Part shown: in pieces, positions 51,811 to 61,036 of the stretch
Layout: each line of letters starts with the position of its first letter
Position numbering within the stretch: the first letter of the stretch is position 1
Assembly (NCBI GenBank): GCA_963761705.1
Contig: CAVXHK010000001.1
Span: 744,001 to 808,000, forward strand
DNA from: CAVVKW01 sp963761705
GTDB taxonomy: Bacteria > Verrucomicrobiota > Verrucomicrobiia > Chthoniobacterales > JAATET01
DNA: 64,000 bases
Direction: 5' to 3'
Notes under the pieces: model-generated
The model's database searches: none
What the model was told of the DNA's origin: nothing
Seen by the model: the letters and a program-made list of their open reading frames with translations, nothing else
Position numbers and translations under genes: made by a program

Positions 51811-52662
51811 GTGCCGAAAGTTCTCATTGCCGGCTGTGGTTTCTTAGGTGAAGCCGCCGCCGGCTTTTTCGTGGACCGGGGTCACGAAGTCGTCGGAATG
51901 ACGGGTTCGCGGGAATCGGCTGAGGCCCTGGCCGGGCGAAAGTTTGCGGTGGGGGCCTGTGATCTGGGCGACGCGGGCGCGGTCGGGGAGTTTGCGCGCG
52001 GTCACGGTCCGTTCGGTGCGGTGGTGCATTGCGCGAGTTCCGGTCGAGGTGGAGCGGATGCCTATCGGCGGGTCTACCGCGATGGTCTGCGTCACCTGGT
52101 CGCGGCTTGCGGCGGAGCGCGGATTGTCTTCACCGGAAGCACGTCGGTTTACGGGCAGGCGGATGGGCGGGTCGTCAACGAAGAGAGCGAGACGGAGCCG
52201 GACCGCGAGACGGGGCGGGTCCTGCTGGAAGCGGAGCGGGTGGCGCTCGAAGCAGGCGGATCGGTTGCGCGGTTGGGTGGCATCTACGGGCCGGGGCGGT
52301 CGGTACTAATGCGGAAATTTTTGGAAGGGAGTGCGGTCGTTGAAGACGGCGGGGGGCGTTGGATCAACCAGATTCACCGCGAAGACGCGGCACGGGCGCT
52401 CGTCCACTTGGTGTCGGGTGAGGCCTCGCCGGGAATCTACAACGTGGTTGACGATTTCTCGGCGACCCAGCGCGAAGTCTACGGCTGGCTGGCGGAAGCT
52501 TTCGGGCGACCGCTGCCGCCGGACGGCTCGGTGGACCCGAATCGCAAGCGGGGCGTGACGAACAAGCGGGTGTCGAACGCGAAGCTGCGGGCAACCGGGT
52601 GGCGGGCGGAGTTCCCGAGTTACCGGGAGGCGATTGCGGGGTTGGCCGCCGCTCCGGCCTAG
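51811..52662 (+). CDS. NAD-dependent epimerase/dehydratase-like SDR protein
   Basis: A 283-residue extended short-chain dehydrogenase starting at GTG 51811. The Rossmann loop is LIAGCGFLGEAAAGFF; FTGSTSVYGQADGRVVNEES carries the Ser-Tyr region, but the usual YxxxK catalytic Tyr-Lys pair is not visible and the relevant segment reads TGRVLLEAERVAL. ARLGGIYGPGRSVL and INQIHREDAARALVHL are typical of the family (YeeZ-like group). It may act on nucleotide sugars or be a non-catalytic relative. It starts 16 bases after rpsU. Confidence 0.82.
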   Translation: MPKVLIAGCGFLGEAAAGFFVDRGHEVVGMTGSRESAEALAGRKFAVGACDLGDAGAVGEFARGHGPFGAVVHCASSGRGGADAYRRVYRDGLRHLVAACGGARIVFTGSTSVYGQADGRVVNEESETEPDRETGRVLLEAERVALEAGGSVARLGGIYGPGRSVLMRKFLEGSAVVEDGGGRWINQIHREDAARALVHLVSGEASPGIYNVVDDFSATQREVYGWLAEAFGRPLPPDGSVDPNRKRGVTNKRVSNAKLRATGWRAEFPSYREAIAGLAAAPA

Positions 52663-53540
52663 TCGAGGTGGCCGCTTTGGCGGAGCGCGGTGACGATCTC
52701 GGCGGCGGCGGTGCTCCGGTTGAGGGCGTAGAGATGGATCCCGGGACTGCCCGCCTTGAGGACCTGGCGGCAGAGGTCGATGGTGTAGGCCATGCCGCGC
52801 TTGCGCATCTCGACGCGGTTGTCGGCGACGGGTTCGAGGGCGTCGCGGAGGGCGTCGGGGATTTCGGCTTTGCAGAGCTTGCAGAAGCGGACGAGGGCGG
52901 CCCAATCGACGACGGGGAGGATGCCGGGGAGGATGCGGGCGGGGCGCCCGATGCGGGTGGAGATTTCCTCGACGAGATCGGTGTAGAGGTTGGCGCTGAA
53001 GAAACACTGGGTCATCGCGGCGGTGGCGCCCCGGTCGAACTTGCGCTGGAGATTTTCGAGGTCGGCTTCGCGGGAGGGGGCGTCGGGGTGCGACTCGGGG
53101 AAGGCGGCGCACAGAACGGCGAAGCGGCCGTCGGCCTGAATGAGGTCGATGAGGTCGGTGGCGTATTCGCAGCCGCCGTCGGTGGGAGTAAACCGGTCCG
53201 CGCCCTTGGGAGGGTCACCGCGGAGGGCGAGCAGATTTTCGATCCCGTGGCCGGAGTATTCGTCGAACAGGTCGCGGAGTTCGGCCTTCGTGGCGTTGAC
53301 GCAGGTGAGGTGGGCCATGGCGGGGATACCCGCGTTTTTGGCGATGTGCTCGATGACTTCGCGGGTCTTTTCGCGCGTGCCGCCGCCGGCTCCGTAGGTG
53401 ACCGAGACGAAGTCGGGGCCGAGGGGAACGAGTTGGTCGATGGTGTCTTCCAGAGTGTGCCAGCCGCGTTCGTTCTTGGGTGGGAAGAATTCGAAACTGA
53501 GGGTGCGGGGCTTTTGGGCGAAGAGGTCGTCGAGGCGCAT
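52659..53540 (-). CDS. metF: 5,10-methylenetetrahydrofolate reductase
   Basis: A 293-residue MetF: LSFEFFPPKNERGW at residues 14-27, DFVSVTYGAGGGTREKTREV near 43, IPAMAHLTCVNATKAELRDL near 73 and LLALRGDPPKGADRFTPTDG near 98, all classical. It reduces methylene-THF to methyl-THF with FAD for methionine synthesis. Its 3' end overlaps the SDR gene by four bases in convergent orientation. Confidence 0.95.
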   Translation of the reverse strand: MRLDDLFAQKPRTLSFEFFPPKNERGWHTLEDTIDQLVPLGPDFVSVTYGAGGGTREKTREVIEHIAKNAGIPAMAHLTCVNATKAELRDLFDEYSGHGIENLLALRGDPPKGADRFTPTDGGCEYATDLIDLIQADGRFAVLCAAFPESHPDAPSREADLENLQRKFDRGATAAMTQCFFSANLYTDLVEEISTRIGRPARILPGILPVVDWAALVRFCKLCKAEIPDALRDALEPVADNRVEMRKRGMAYTIDLCRQVLKAGSPGIHLYALNRSTAAAEIVTALRQSGHLD

Positions 53541-53634
53541 GGTGGTTTGGGAACGTTACGTGCGGGGTGGAGTTTGGGCAACGTCGGGTGCTGGGCAATG
53601 GCGAGGAGTGTCAGTCAGAGATGCTTCGCTTCGC

Positions 53635-55662
53635 TCAGCGTGACGGGGACGGGCACCGGGCAAACTGGGGGTGGGTGCGGATCTGGTGTTCGAAGGCGGG
53701 GTGGTCGCTCTCGGAGAGTTCGGGGGGGAAGCGAAGGTCGGAGCGGGACCATTTTTCGAGCCAAGTGGCGGGGAGAAGTTGGCGCGATTGGAGGCCGAGG
53801 GCGGCGGGGGTGAGGGCGATGGTGGTCTCGTCTTTCGGCGGGGTGGCGACGCCGCGGGCGAGGTGGAACCCGGCGGCGAGCATGACGGTGCGGGTCGACG
53901 TGGCGTTGGTGTAGGTGAAGAGTTCGGTCGCTTGGTCGGCGCAGGCGGTGCGGAGGCGGCGGAAGGCTGCCAACGTCCAAGGGCCGTTGGTGGTCTTCGC
54001 GGAGAACATGTCGTAGAAGACGATGTCGGGCGGGCCGGGGGCGGCGGCGAGGGTTTCGACGTAGTCGCCGTGGACGAGGGTCCAGGTGAGACCAGGGTGC
54101 GATTTGGACTGCCAATGGCCGTGGCGGAGGAGGTGGTGGGGAGCGGAGTGGCGGAGGTAGGGAAACTGATCGTTGTGCGCGAAGGCGAGGCGGAGGGAGT
54201 CGAGGTCGTTCTCGAAACTGATGATGCGGAGCGGACGCGCGGGGTCTTTTTGTCTTTCGTAAACCTTGATCGCGCCCATGGCGTTGGCGGCGGCGCCGAG
54301 GCCGACGTCCCAGATGGTGAGCGGAGTATCAGTGGGCTCGGTGAGGCGGGCGGCGAGGTTGGACTGGTCGACGTAGAGGCGGTTGGCTTCTTCCATCGGC
54401 GGGGTGCGGGCGTGCATGATCTCACCGCTCGCGCGGTGGAGGATGCTGGCGAAACCCTCGCGGGCGGTGTGGATCTCGTAGTCGCCGAGCGTGGGGCGCT
54501 TCGTCGGCTTGGGGCGGATCGGATCAACGGGATTGTCGAGGTCGTCCTCGGCCAGGAGCTGGCGGCGATTTTTATAAAATTCGATGAAATTGCCCTCGAG
54601 GATGCTGGCGCGGATCTCGCGCATGAGCTGGTGATAGAAGTGGATGTTGTGCTCACCGAGGAGCGTCCAGCCGAGGGTTTCGGACGCCTTGGTGAGGTGG
54701 TGGAGATAGCCGCGGGAGTAGCGGGCGCAGGCTCCGCAGGTGCAATCTGGGTCGAGAGGTTCGTCGGAGTATTTGTGGACGGCCCGGCGGAGTTGGAGGA
54801 AGCCGCGGGAGGTGAAGGCTCCGCCGCGTTTGGCGACTTGGGTCGGGATGATGCAGTCGAACATGTCGATCCCGCGGTGAACGGCTTCGAGGATGTCGAG
54901 AGGGGTGCCGACGCCCATGAGGTAGCGGGGTTTCTCGCGGGGGAGAAGGCTGGCGCTGAGGGCGCACGTGTCTTCGCGCTCGGATTTGCCTTCGCCGACG
55001 GCGAGTCCGCCGACGGCGAATCCGTCGAAGGGGAGTTCGGTGAGGCCAGCGGCGCTGGCGCGGCGGAGGTCGGGGTAGACCGCACCTTGGACAATGGCGA
55101 AGATCGATTGGGGGGAGTCGCCGCGGGCGGCGAGGCTGCGGACGGCCCAGCGCTGGGTGAGCTCGACGGCGGCGCGGGCGGTGGGTTCGTCCGCGGTGGC
55201 GGCGACGCATTGGTCGAGCGCCATCATGATGTCGCTGCCGATGGATCGCTGGGTGCCGATGCTGAGCTCCGGGCTGAGGAGGTAGGTGCGACCGTCGACG
55301 TAGCTCTGGAAGGAGGCACCGTCTTCGGTCATCGACCGAGCGTGGGGAAGGGAGAAGATCTGGTAGCCGCCTGAGTCGGTGAGGAACGACTTGGGCCACG
55401 TGGTGAAGTTGTGGATGCCGCCGAAGCGCTCGAAAACCTCGGGGCCGGGTCGGAGGAGAAGGTGGTAGGTGTTGGCGAGGAGGATCTGCGAGCCGCTCGA
55501 TTCAAGGGTCTGCGGGAGCTGGGCTTTGACCGTGGCCTGGGTGCCGACGGGCATGAAGAGGGGGGTGAGAACCTCGTTGTGAAGGGTGGTGAAACGGGTG
55601 GCGCGCGCCTGGCTGCCCGGGGCTTCTTGCTCGACGGTGAAATTTAGACGGGAGACGGACAC
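53635..55662 (-). CDS. tgt: tRNA-guanine(34) transglycosylase fused to a MnmC-like methyltransferase
   Basis: A 675-residue protein starting at GTG 55662 (the frame beyond is shadow). Residues 1-375 are a complete Tgt: LTDSGGYQIFS with the catalytic Asp96, RGIDMFDCIIPTQVAKRGGA with the nucleophile Asp269, and the zinc site CTCGACARYSRGYLHHL with H338. It exchanges guanine 34 for a queuine precursor. Residues about 385-660 form a Rossmann-type methyltransferase: TIWDVGLGAAANAMGAIKVY (SAM loop), ISFENDLDSLRLAF, DIVFYDMFSAKTTNGPWTLA, resembling the methyltransferase half of MnmC. The fusion implies methylation linked to position 34; the modified group is unknown. Confidence 0.88.
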   Translation of the reverse strand: MSVSRLNFTVEQEAPGSQARATRFTTLHNEVLTPLFMPVGTQATVKAQLPQTLESSGSQILLANTYHLLLRPGPEVFERFGGIHNFTTWPKSFLTDSGGYQIFSLPHARSMTEDGASFQSYVDGRTYLLSPELSIGTQRSIGSDIMMALDQCVAATADEPTARAAVELTQRWAVRSLAARGDSPQSIFAIVQGAVYPDLRRASAAGLTELPFDGFAVGGLAVGEGKSEREDTCALSASLLPREKPRYLMGVGTPLDILEAVHRGIDMFDCIIPTQVAKRGGAFTSRGFLQLRRAVHKYSDEPLDPDCTCGACARYSRGYLHHLTKASETLGWTLLGEHNIHFYHQLMREIRASILEGNFIEFYKNRRQLLAEDDLDNPVDPIRPKPTKRPTLGDYEIHTAREGFASILHRASGEIMHARTPPMEEANRLYVDQSNLAARLTEPTDTPLTIWDVGLGAAANAMGAIKVYERQKDPARPLRIISFENDLDSLRLAFAHNDQFPYLRHSAPHHLLRHGHWQSKSHPGLTWTLVHGDYVETLAAAPGPPDIVFYDMFSAKTTNGPWTLAAFRRLRTACADQATELFTYTNATSTRTVMLAAGFHLARGVATPPKDETTIALTPAALGLQSRQLLPATWLEKWSRSDLRFPPELSESDHPAFEHQIRTHPQFARCPSPSR

Positions 55663-55706
55663 GGTGATTTTTGAACAGAAGGTCGCAAGGAAGACGGGAC
55701 GAACGG

Positions 55707-56237
55707 TTATTCTTTGGGAACGCGAAAGTGATCGTCGAGGTAGGATTCGAGGTCTTCGTGGGCGGCACGGAGGGTGTGATGAGCCGGCGTCGGGGAATCG
55801 GTCGTGAGCGCGTTGGCGGCGCGGTGGGCGAGGGACCGGAGGGGGTTGGTTTCGGTGATCTGGTCGATGAGGGTGGCGACTCGGGTCACTTGGGTGCGGG
55901 CGGCTTGGATCGTAGCGAGGGCTTGGGGTTCGGTGATCTCCCCGGCGGCGACTCGGAGGAGCTGGCGGCAGTCGAAAGCTCGGCAGCGGGTCGGTCGGTC
56001 GGAGTAGATGGTGCAGGCTCCTTCTCCGAGTGCGGGGCAGGGTTGGTGAAAGAAGGTCTCGGTTTTTTTCCGTTTGATGCGGAGGCCGTGGGCGGCAAGG
56101 GCACGGGGGTTGTCGGCGGGTTGCAGAATGACGGAGTGAAAGAGCGTGCCGTCGCAGCACATGCCGCAGGCGGCGCAGAGGCGGGTGGAGCGATCGGCTG
56201 ACAGCCGATGACGTGGTGGCTTGGCGGGCGTCGTCAC
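55707..56237 (-). CDS. YkgJ-family cysteine cluster protein
   Basis: A 176-residue protein with the pattern CAACGMCCDGTLF near residue 21, PCPALGEGACTIYSDRPTRC near 66 and RAFDCRQLL, which makes the characteristic 7-8 cysteine array of the YkgJ (Fe-S or zinc-binding) family. The C-terminal 70 residues are helical. Function is not established for the family. It lies upstream of the tgt fusion on the same strand. Confidence 0.85.
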   Translation of the reverse strand: MTTPAKPPRHRLSADRSTRLCAACGMCCDGTLFHSVILQPADNPRALAAHGLRIKRKKTETFFHQPCPALGEGACTIYSDRPTRCRAFDCRQLLRVAAGEITEPQALATIQAARTQVTRVATLIDQITETNPLRSLAHRAANALTTDSPTPAHHTLRAAHEDLESYLDDHFRVPKE

Positions 56238-56246
56238 GGGTCGCGG

Positions 56247-57248
56247 CTAGTCCTTGAACTCGGAGTTCAGCCACTTGAGGGGGAAGCGGTCGCCGGGGCA
56301 GTCGGTCGGCTTGGGATTGATCTGCTTGTGGCCGCGCACGACGATGTTTTTACCGCCCGATTTGCCGCAGCGTTTGCGGAGGTATTCGGTCAGTTCCTGC
56401 AGGGCAGCGATCTGGGTTTTGGTCGGGAGGTCGCGGTTGAGGTCGCCGACGAGGCAGATGCCGATGGAGATGTTGTTGAGGTAATCGCTGGCGACGTGGC
56501 CGCCGTTGATTTGGCGGGTCCAACGGTTGCCGATCTCGATCTCGCCGTCGCCGGAAGACGTGCCGTTGCCGATAACGAAATGGTAGGCCATGCCGTTCTG
56601 CATCTTGCGGACGTTGCGGTGGTAGTTATCGAAGGCTTTGGCGTTGCCCTGGCGGGTGCCGCTGTTGTGGATGATGACGTATTTCCAGCGACCCTTTTCG
56701 ACCCGGGCATCGTCGATGGCGTCGCGGACGGACTCGCTGAGGTAGTCGTATTTCGGCCCGCCGCCGAACCAGAGGAAACCGCCTTTTTTCTTCGGAGCGG
56801 GGGCAAGACCTTCGTCTTTCGATTTGCCGGATTTCTCGACGACGATCGGGGCGGCAGGTTTCTCCTTCTTAGGTTTGGGGGTGGGCGTCGGGGTGGGTTC
56901 GGGCGTCGGTTTCGGGGTGGCTTTCGGCTTCGGGGGCGGTTTTGGCTTGGGAGTTGGTTTGGGCGTGGGGGCGGGTTCGGCGCGTTCGACGGGTGTTGGC
57001 GTGACTTTGGGCGGCGGAGGTTCCGCCTGGCGGGGTCGCGGGGTCGCGGTCGGCTCGGGGGCGGGACGGCTGGCCGGGGTGGGCCGGGGGCGGGGCGTGG
57101 CGGAAGCGCGCGGGATGGGTCGCATGTCTTCGCGGGAACGAAGGAAGAGGGCGCGCTTCTCGGCGTCGCTCATCTCGGAGAGGGCGCGAGGGGCGAAGGC
57201 GCCGCCAGCCGTCAAGATGACGAGGCAAACGACGAGGACTTTTCGCAC
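56247..57248 (-). CDS. Secreted N-acetylmuramoyl-L-alanine amidase with proline-rich linker
   Basis: A 333-residue protein: signal peptide about 1-24, then a long Pro/Lys/Thr/Glu-rich region (about 40-140) made of short PTPxPT-like repeats, and an amidase_2/PGRP domain (about 180-325) with KYVIIHNSGTRQGNAKAFDN (zinc His), MAYHFVIGNGTSSGDGEIEI, ISIGICLVGDLN and VVRGHKQINPKPTDCPGDRF (second His and Cys). It cleaves the amide bond between muramic acid and peptide stems of peptidoglycan. The linker probably spans the wall or outer membrane periplasm. Confidence 0.92.
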   Translation of the reverse strand: MRKVLVVCLVILTAGGAFAPRALSEMSDAEKRALFLRSREDMRPIPRASATPRPRPTPASRPAPEPTATPRPRQAEPPPPKVTPTPVERAEPAPTPKPTPKPKPPPKPKATPKPTPEPTPTPTPKPKKEKPAAPIVVEKSGKSKDEGLAPAPKKKGGFLWFGGGPKYDYLSESVRDAIDDARVEKGRWKYVIIHNSGTRQGNAKAFDNYHRNVRKMQNGMAYHFVIGNGTSSGDGEIEIGNRWTRQINGGHVASDYLNNISIGICLVGDLNRDLPTKTQIAALQELTEYLRKRCGKSGGKNIVVRGHKQINPKPTDCPGDRFPLKWLNSEFKD

Positions 57249-57330
57249 GGGGCGGAGGCTATCAGATTCGCGACCCGGAGCAAGCGGGGTGCGATTTGAT
57301 TTTCACGAGGTTTGGGGAGAGACTTGCGCC

Positions 57331-57705
57331 ATGAATCGTTGGCTACTCAGTTTGGTTTGTGCGTTGGGGTTGGTTTCGTTGACGGGGGCGCAGAACGATC
57401 CCGGAGCGTTGATGCGGGCGCGGGCCGAGGCGATTGTTCTCCCGGATGTCAGTTTCAACGAGACCTCGCTGACGTCGGCGGTGGAGTATCTGCGACAGAT
57501 GGCGGCGAAGGCCGCCGCGGGGAAGGGAATCAATTTCGTGGAGCTGTACCCGAAGGAGTTTGGTGAGGAGACGATGGTCACGCTTTCACTGAGCGGCGTG
57601 CCGCTTTCGGCGGTGCTGAAATACGTGGGCGAGAGCAGCGGCGTTGCGGTTGAGTATCAGCCGCACGCGATCGTGCTCAAGGTCGCGTCGGAACCAGCCA
57701 ACTAG
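57331..57705 (+). CDS. Small secreted protein with STN-like domain
   Basis: A 124-residue protein with a signal peptide (MNRWLLSLVCALGLVSLTGA). The body, LPDVSFNETSLTSAVEYLRQ, then NFVELYPKEFGEETMVTLSL and GVPLSAVLKYVGESSGVAVE, follows the secretin N-domain/STN pattern, which in longer proteins mediates assembly in the outer membrane or signal transfer. Here it is free-standing. Its stop overlaps the convergent cupin gene by four bases. Function unknown. Confidence 0.7.
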   Translation: MNRWLLSLVCALGLVSLTGAQNDPGALMRARAEAIVLPDVSFNETSLTSAVEYLRQMAAKAAAGKGINFVELYPKEFGEETMVTLSLSGVPLSAVLKYVGESSGVAVEYQPHAIVLKVASEPAN

Positions 57706-58448
57706 GCGGGGCTCGATGTCTCGGCCCAATGGTCCGTCCAATCGGCGGGCAAGTGGTCGTGCTCGATCCCGGCTGCGATGCGGCCTTCGTTGGCCGGGTC
57801 GAACGTGGTGCTGGTGCCGTAGACCATGATGACGTCGCTGCTGCCCTCACCGCGGAGTGCGTGGGCAACGCCGGGTGGGATGACGACGCCAGTGGTGTTG
57901 GGTCCTCGGACGTCGTCGCCGTCGACGATGAAGCGCATGCGGCGGCGATCGAAGCCGTCCCGCTCGTCGACGAGAAACATCTCGGCGCGACCCTGGACGA
58001 TGAACATGACGTCCCACTGTTCGCGTTCGTAGGGGCGGCGGGTGGCGTCGTCGTTTGCGAAGAGGTCGCTGAGGTAGGCGGTGGGTTCGGTGTTTTCCGG
58101 GATGAAAGGCGGGTGAATGTGGAAGCCTTTGGCCGTCCCGGCGAACATCCGGGCGGTGGCCCATTGACGGGGCCAGAGGCCGATACGGCCGAGGAGACCC
58201 TCGCCTTCCCGGGCGAATTCCCCGAAGCCGCCACGGTGGCGCTGCGGGTGAATCGGACGGTGAAAAAGTTCGACTCCGGGGATCCACGCACTGGCTTCGC
58301 GCAGGTGCGGCTCGGCGGCGAGGACCTGGCCGGCTTCGAGTCCAGTTGTGGCGAGGCGGGTGGGAAGATCGGCGCTGGCGTAGTCGCGGGCGGTGAGGGC
58401 GGCCTGGGCCTGCGGGCTGAGGCCGCGCCAGCGGGTGGGTTCGGTCAT
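57702..58448 (-). CDS. Cupin-fold protein resembling RmlC
   Basis: A 248-residue protein with a central cupin: KGFHIHPPFIPENTEPTAYL, WDVMFIVQGRAEMFLVDERD, GVVIPPGVAHALRGEG and VIMVYGTSTTFDPANEGRIA, a layout similar to dTDP-4-dehydrorhamnose 3,5-epimerase. The catalytic His and Asp of RmlC cannot be assigned with confidence. The substrate could be a nucleotide sugar. It is convergent with the STN-like gene. Confidence 0.68.
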   Translation of the reverse strand: MTEPTRWRGLSPQAQAALTARDYASADLPTRLATTGLEAGQVLAAEPHLREASAWIPGVELFHRPIHPQRHRGGFGEFAREGEGLLGRIGLWPRQWATARMFAGTAKGFHIHPPFIPENTEPTAYLSDLFANDDATRRPYEREQWDVMFIVQGRAEMFLVDERDGFDRRRMRFIVDGDDVRGPNTTGVVIPPGVAHALRGEGSSDVIMVYGTSTTFDPANEGRIAAGIEHDHLPADWTDHWAETSSPA

Positions 58449-58621
58449 CGACGCAGGCTAGCGGGTGAACGGTGAATAGTGAATCAGAATGGAGGTCTGG
58501 GCGGCTCGCTCGCTTTGCTCGAGTTGGCGGGCGCGGCCCGGAGATGGTGCCGCTCGCCCGCGGGACTCGCGCGTTCCCCATGGGCTTTGCAATCGGCTTG
58601 GGTTGTGAGTAAAGAGAGCGC

Positions 58622-59674
58622 GTGAAGTGGTCGTATCCAATCGCGCGGGTCTCCGGCATCGAGCTAAAGGTCCACGTCACGTTTTTTGCTCTCTTGGTGT
58701 TCGTCGCGTGGATGTATTACCAAAACGGCGGGGTCGCCGCGGCGTGGGACGGCCTGGTTTTTGTGCTTCTTCTCTTCGTTTGCGTCTTACTTCACGAGTT
58801 CGGCCACGCCTTCGCGGCGAGGGCCTTCGGGATTCGGACGCCGGACATCACGTTGCTCCCGATTGGTGGGGTCGCCCGATTGGAGCGGATGCCCAAGAAC
58901 CCGATGCAGGAGTTGATCGTGGCGGCGGCTGGACCGGCGGTGAACGTGGTCATCGTGCTGGCGCTTTGGATCGTGCTCGGGATCTCGGCGATCTCGCGGG
59001 ATCTGACGAGCGTCGGCGAGGCGACTGATCTCGCGATGCGGTTGTTGCAGGTCAACATCGTTCTGATTGTTTTCAATTTGATCCCGGCTTTTCCGATGGA
59101 CGGCGGACGGATCCTTCGGGCGCTGCTCGGGATGAAATTTTCGCACGCGACGGCGACCGTCGTTGCGTCGCGGGTCGGGCAGGTGATGGCCGCGTTGTTC
59201 GTGGTGGTCGGGATTTTTCGAGGTAATCCCTTCTTGGTCTTCATTGGCATCTTCGTTTTTTCCGGCGCGCAGCAGGAGTTGAATTATTCCAAAATGCAGG
59301 GCGCCGTCACGAGTCGGACGGTTGGAGAAGCGATGATCACGCGCTTCCAGTCCTTTCAGGATTCGCAATCGGTGTCGGAAGCTGCGGCGGAAGCCGCACG
59401 GGATTCGCAGCCGATCTTTCCGGTCACCGACGACCGGTTACGCGTGACCGGCATGGTCCGGCGGAAGGACCTGCTCGCGTCGGGGCCGGCCGGCGCGTCG
59501 ACGGTGTCGCAGCTGGCGAGCGCGGTGCCGACAGTGAGCGCAGAGGCGGTGTTCGGCGAAGCGTTCGTGGTCATGCAGCGGAGCGGCAACTCGGTGCTGC
59601 CGGTGGTCAACGCCGCGGGGCAGGTCGTCGGATTGATCAGCATGAACCTGCTCTCCCAGAGCGCCCGAAAGTAA
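58622..59674 (+). CDS. Site-2 protease family protein with CBS domains
   Basis: A 350-residue membrane metalloprotease starting at GTG 58622. The zinc motif is LLHEFGHAFAARAFGI near residue 57 and the second site is FNLIPAFPMDGGRILRALLG near 152, both standard for M50 enzymes of the SpoIVFB/S2P type. The C-terminal 120 residues form two CBS-like modules (TVGEAMITRFQSFQDSQSVS, QPIFPVTDDRLRVTGMVRRK, GNSVLPVVNAAGQVVGLISM), often nucleotide sensors. It probably cleaves transmembrane substrates such as anti-sigma factors. Immediately upstream of trkA. Confidence 0.93.
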   Translation: MKWSYPIARVSGIELKVHVTFFALLVFVAWMYYQNGGVAAAWDGLVFVLLLFVCVLLHEFGHAFAARAFGIRTPDITLLPIGGVARLERMPKNPMQELIVAAAGPAVNVVIVLALWIVLGISAISRDLTSVGEATDLAMRLLQVNIVLIVFNLIPAFPMDGGRILRALLGMKFSHATATVVASRVGQVMAALFVVVGIFRGNPFLVFIGIFVFSGAQQELNYSKMQGAVTSRTVGEAMITRFQSFQDSQSVSEAAAEAARDSQPIFPVTDDRLRVTGMVRRKDLLASGPAGASTVSQLASAVPTVSAEAVFGEAFVVMQRSGNSVLPVVNAAGQVVGLISMNLLSQSARK

Positions 59675-61021
59675 GTGAACATCATCATCCTCGGTGCCGG
59701 TGAGATCGGCTTTCACATGGCGCAGACGCTCGTCCGGCAGGATCACAACGTCACGGTCATCGAAGCGAACGAACTCGTCGCGGCGGACATGAACGACAAG
59801 CTCGATGCGCTCGTTGTGCAAGGGAACGGGTCGTCGGTTTCGCTGCTGGAGGAGGCGCGGGTTGCCGAGTGTGACGTGTTTCTGGGACTCTCCAGCGAGG
59901 ACAACACGAACGTCGTCGCGGCGTCGTTGGCGAAGTCGCTTGGTGCAAAAAAGACGATCGCGCGCGTGCACTCCGACGTCCAGCGCGACCAGTGGCTGCT
60001 CGATTACCGGGCGCATTTCCAGGTCGATTATTTGTTCAGTTCCGAGCGGCTGGCGGCGGTCGAGCTGGCGAAACACATTCGCAATCCGGATTGCCTCATC
60101 GTCGAGGAAGTGGCGCGCGGACGGATCGAGCTCCAGCAGACGCCGATCCAGCCGAACAGTGACGCGGTGGGAAAAAAGCTGCGGGATCTCGGGCTGCCGC
60201 CCCGCGTGCGGATCGGGTCGATCCAGCGGGACGGGCGGGCGATCATCCCGGACGGCGACGAGATCCTGGCCGATGACGACGTGGTGACGCTCTTCGGGAA
60301 TCCGCGGACGCTGCAGGACGTGGTGCCGCGATTCCGCGGCGGCAAGGGACCCGAGGAGACGCGGGTCGTCATCTTCGGTGGCGGCGAGTATGGATTTGCG
60401 CTCGCGCAGATGCTCGAGGGCGGTCGCTTCCGGACCCGCATCGTCGAGCGGGACGCGAAACGCTGCGAATACCTCGCGAAGGTCCTGCAGCGGACGACCC
60501 TCATCAACGCCGACGCGACGTCCTTCCAACTGCTGAAAGAAGAGCAGGTCGGCGATGCTGATTTCTTCGTCGGCGCGACGCTCGAGGACGAGGACAACGT
60601 GATGACGTGCCTGCAGGCGAAGGATCTCGGCGTGAAGCATTGCCTTACGCTGATCCATCGGGCCGACTACGCCGACGCCGTCACGCGGGCGGGCGCGAAG
60701 TTGGGCATCCTCGGCGCGGTCAGCCCGCGCGTCGCGACGGCGCGGGATCTCATGCGCTTCTGCACGGACGAGCGGTTCAATACACTCGTGAAGCTGTCGG
60801 GAGGGATCGACGTGATCGAGTTTGTCGTCAAAGAAGGCGGCAACCTCGCGAACCGCGCCGTGTCGGCGGTCGAGTGGCCGAAGGGCAGTGGTTTGGTCTC
60901 GGTCACGCACGGGGCGCAGGCGACGGTGCCGGCTGCGGGCGATGTCTTGGTGGCGGGAGACGTCGTCGTGGCGATGGTCGTGGCGGATGCGCGGAAAGCG
61001 TTTTCGAAACTCATCGCGTAA
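59675..61021 (+). CDS. trkA: Trk potassium uptake regulatory subunit TrkA
   Basis: A 448-residue TrkA with two NAD-binding RCK domains: IIILGAGEIGFHMAQTLVRQ at the N-terminus with the Rossmann loop, and VVIFGGGEYGFALAQMLEGG in the second half (near residue 231). Each is followed by a C-terminal subdomain. It starts at a GTG immediately after the protease stop. It gates the TrkH channel encoded next. Confidence 0.95.
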   Translation: MNIIILGAGEIGFHMAQTLVRQDHNVTVIEANELVAADMNDKLDALVVQGNGSSVSLLEEARVAECDVFLGLSSEDNTNVVAASLAKSLGAKKTIARVHSDVQRDQWLLDYRAHFQVDYLFSSERLAAVELAKHIRNPDCLIVEEVARGRIELQQTPIQPNSDAVGKKLRDLGLPPRVRIGSIQRDGRAIIPDGDEILADDDVVTLFGNPRTLQDVVPRFRGGKGPEETRVVIFGGGEYGFALAQMLEGGRFRTRIVERDAKRCEYLAKVLQRTTLINADATSFQLLKEEQVGDADFFVGATLEDEDNVMTCLQAKDLGVKHCLTLIHRADYADAVTRAGAKLGILGAVSPRVATARDLMRFCTDERFNTLVKLSGGIDVIEFVVKEGGNLANRAVSAVEWPKGSGLVSVTHGAQATVPAAGDVLVAGDVVVAMVVADARKAFSKLIA

Positions 61022-61036
61022 CCGCCCGGTCGACGG

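Noticed and set aside
55663..56274. A further N-terminal extension of the Tgt fusion
   Set aside because: The region is the shadow of the cysteine-cluster gene; Tgt homology begins at about the GTG at 55662.
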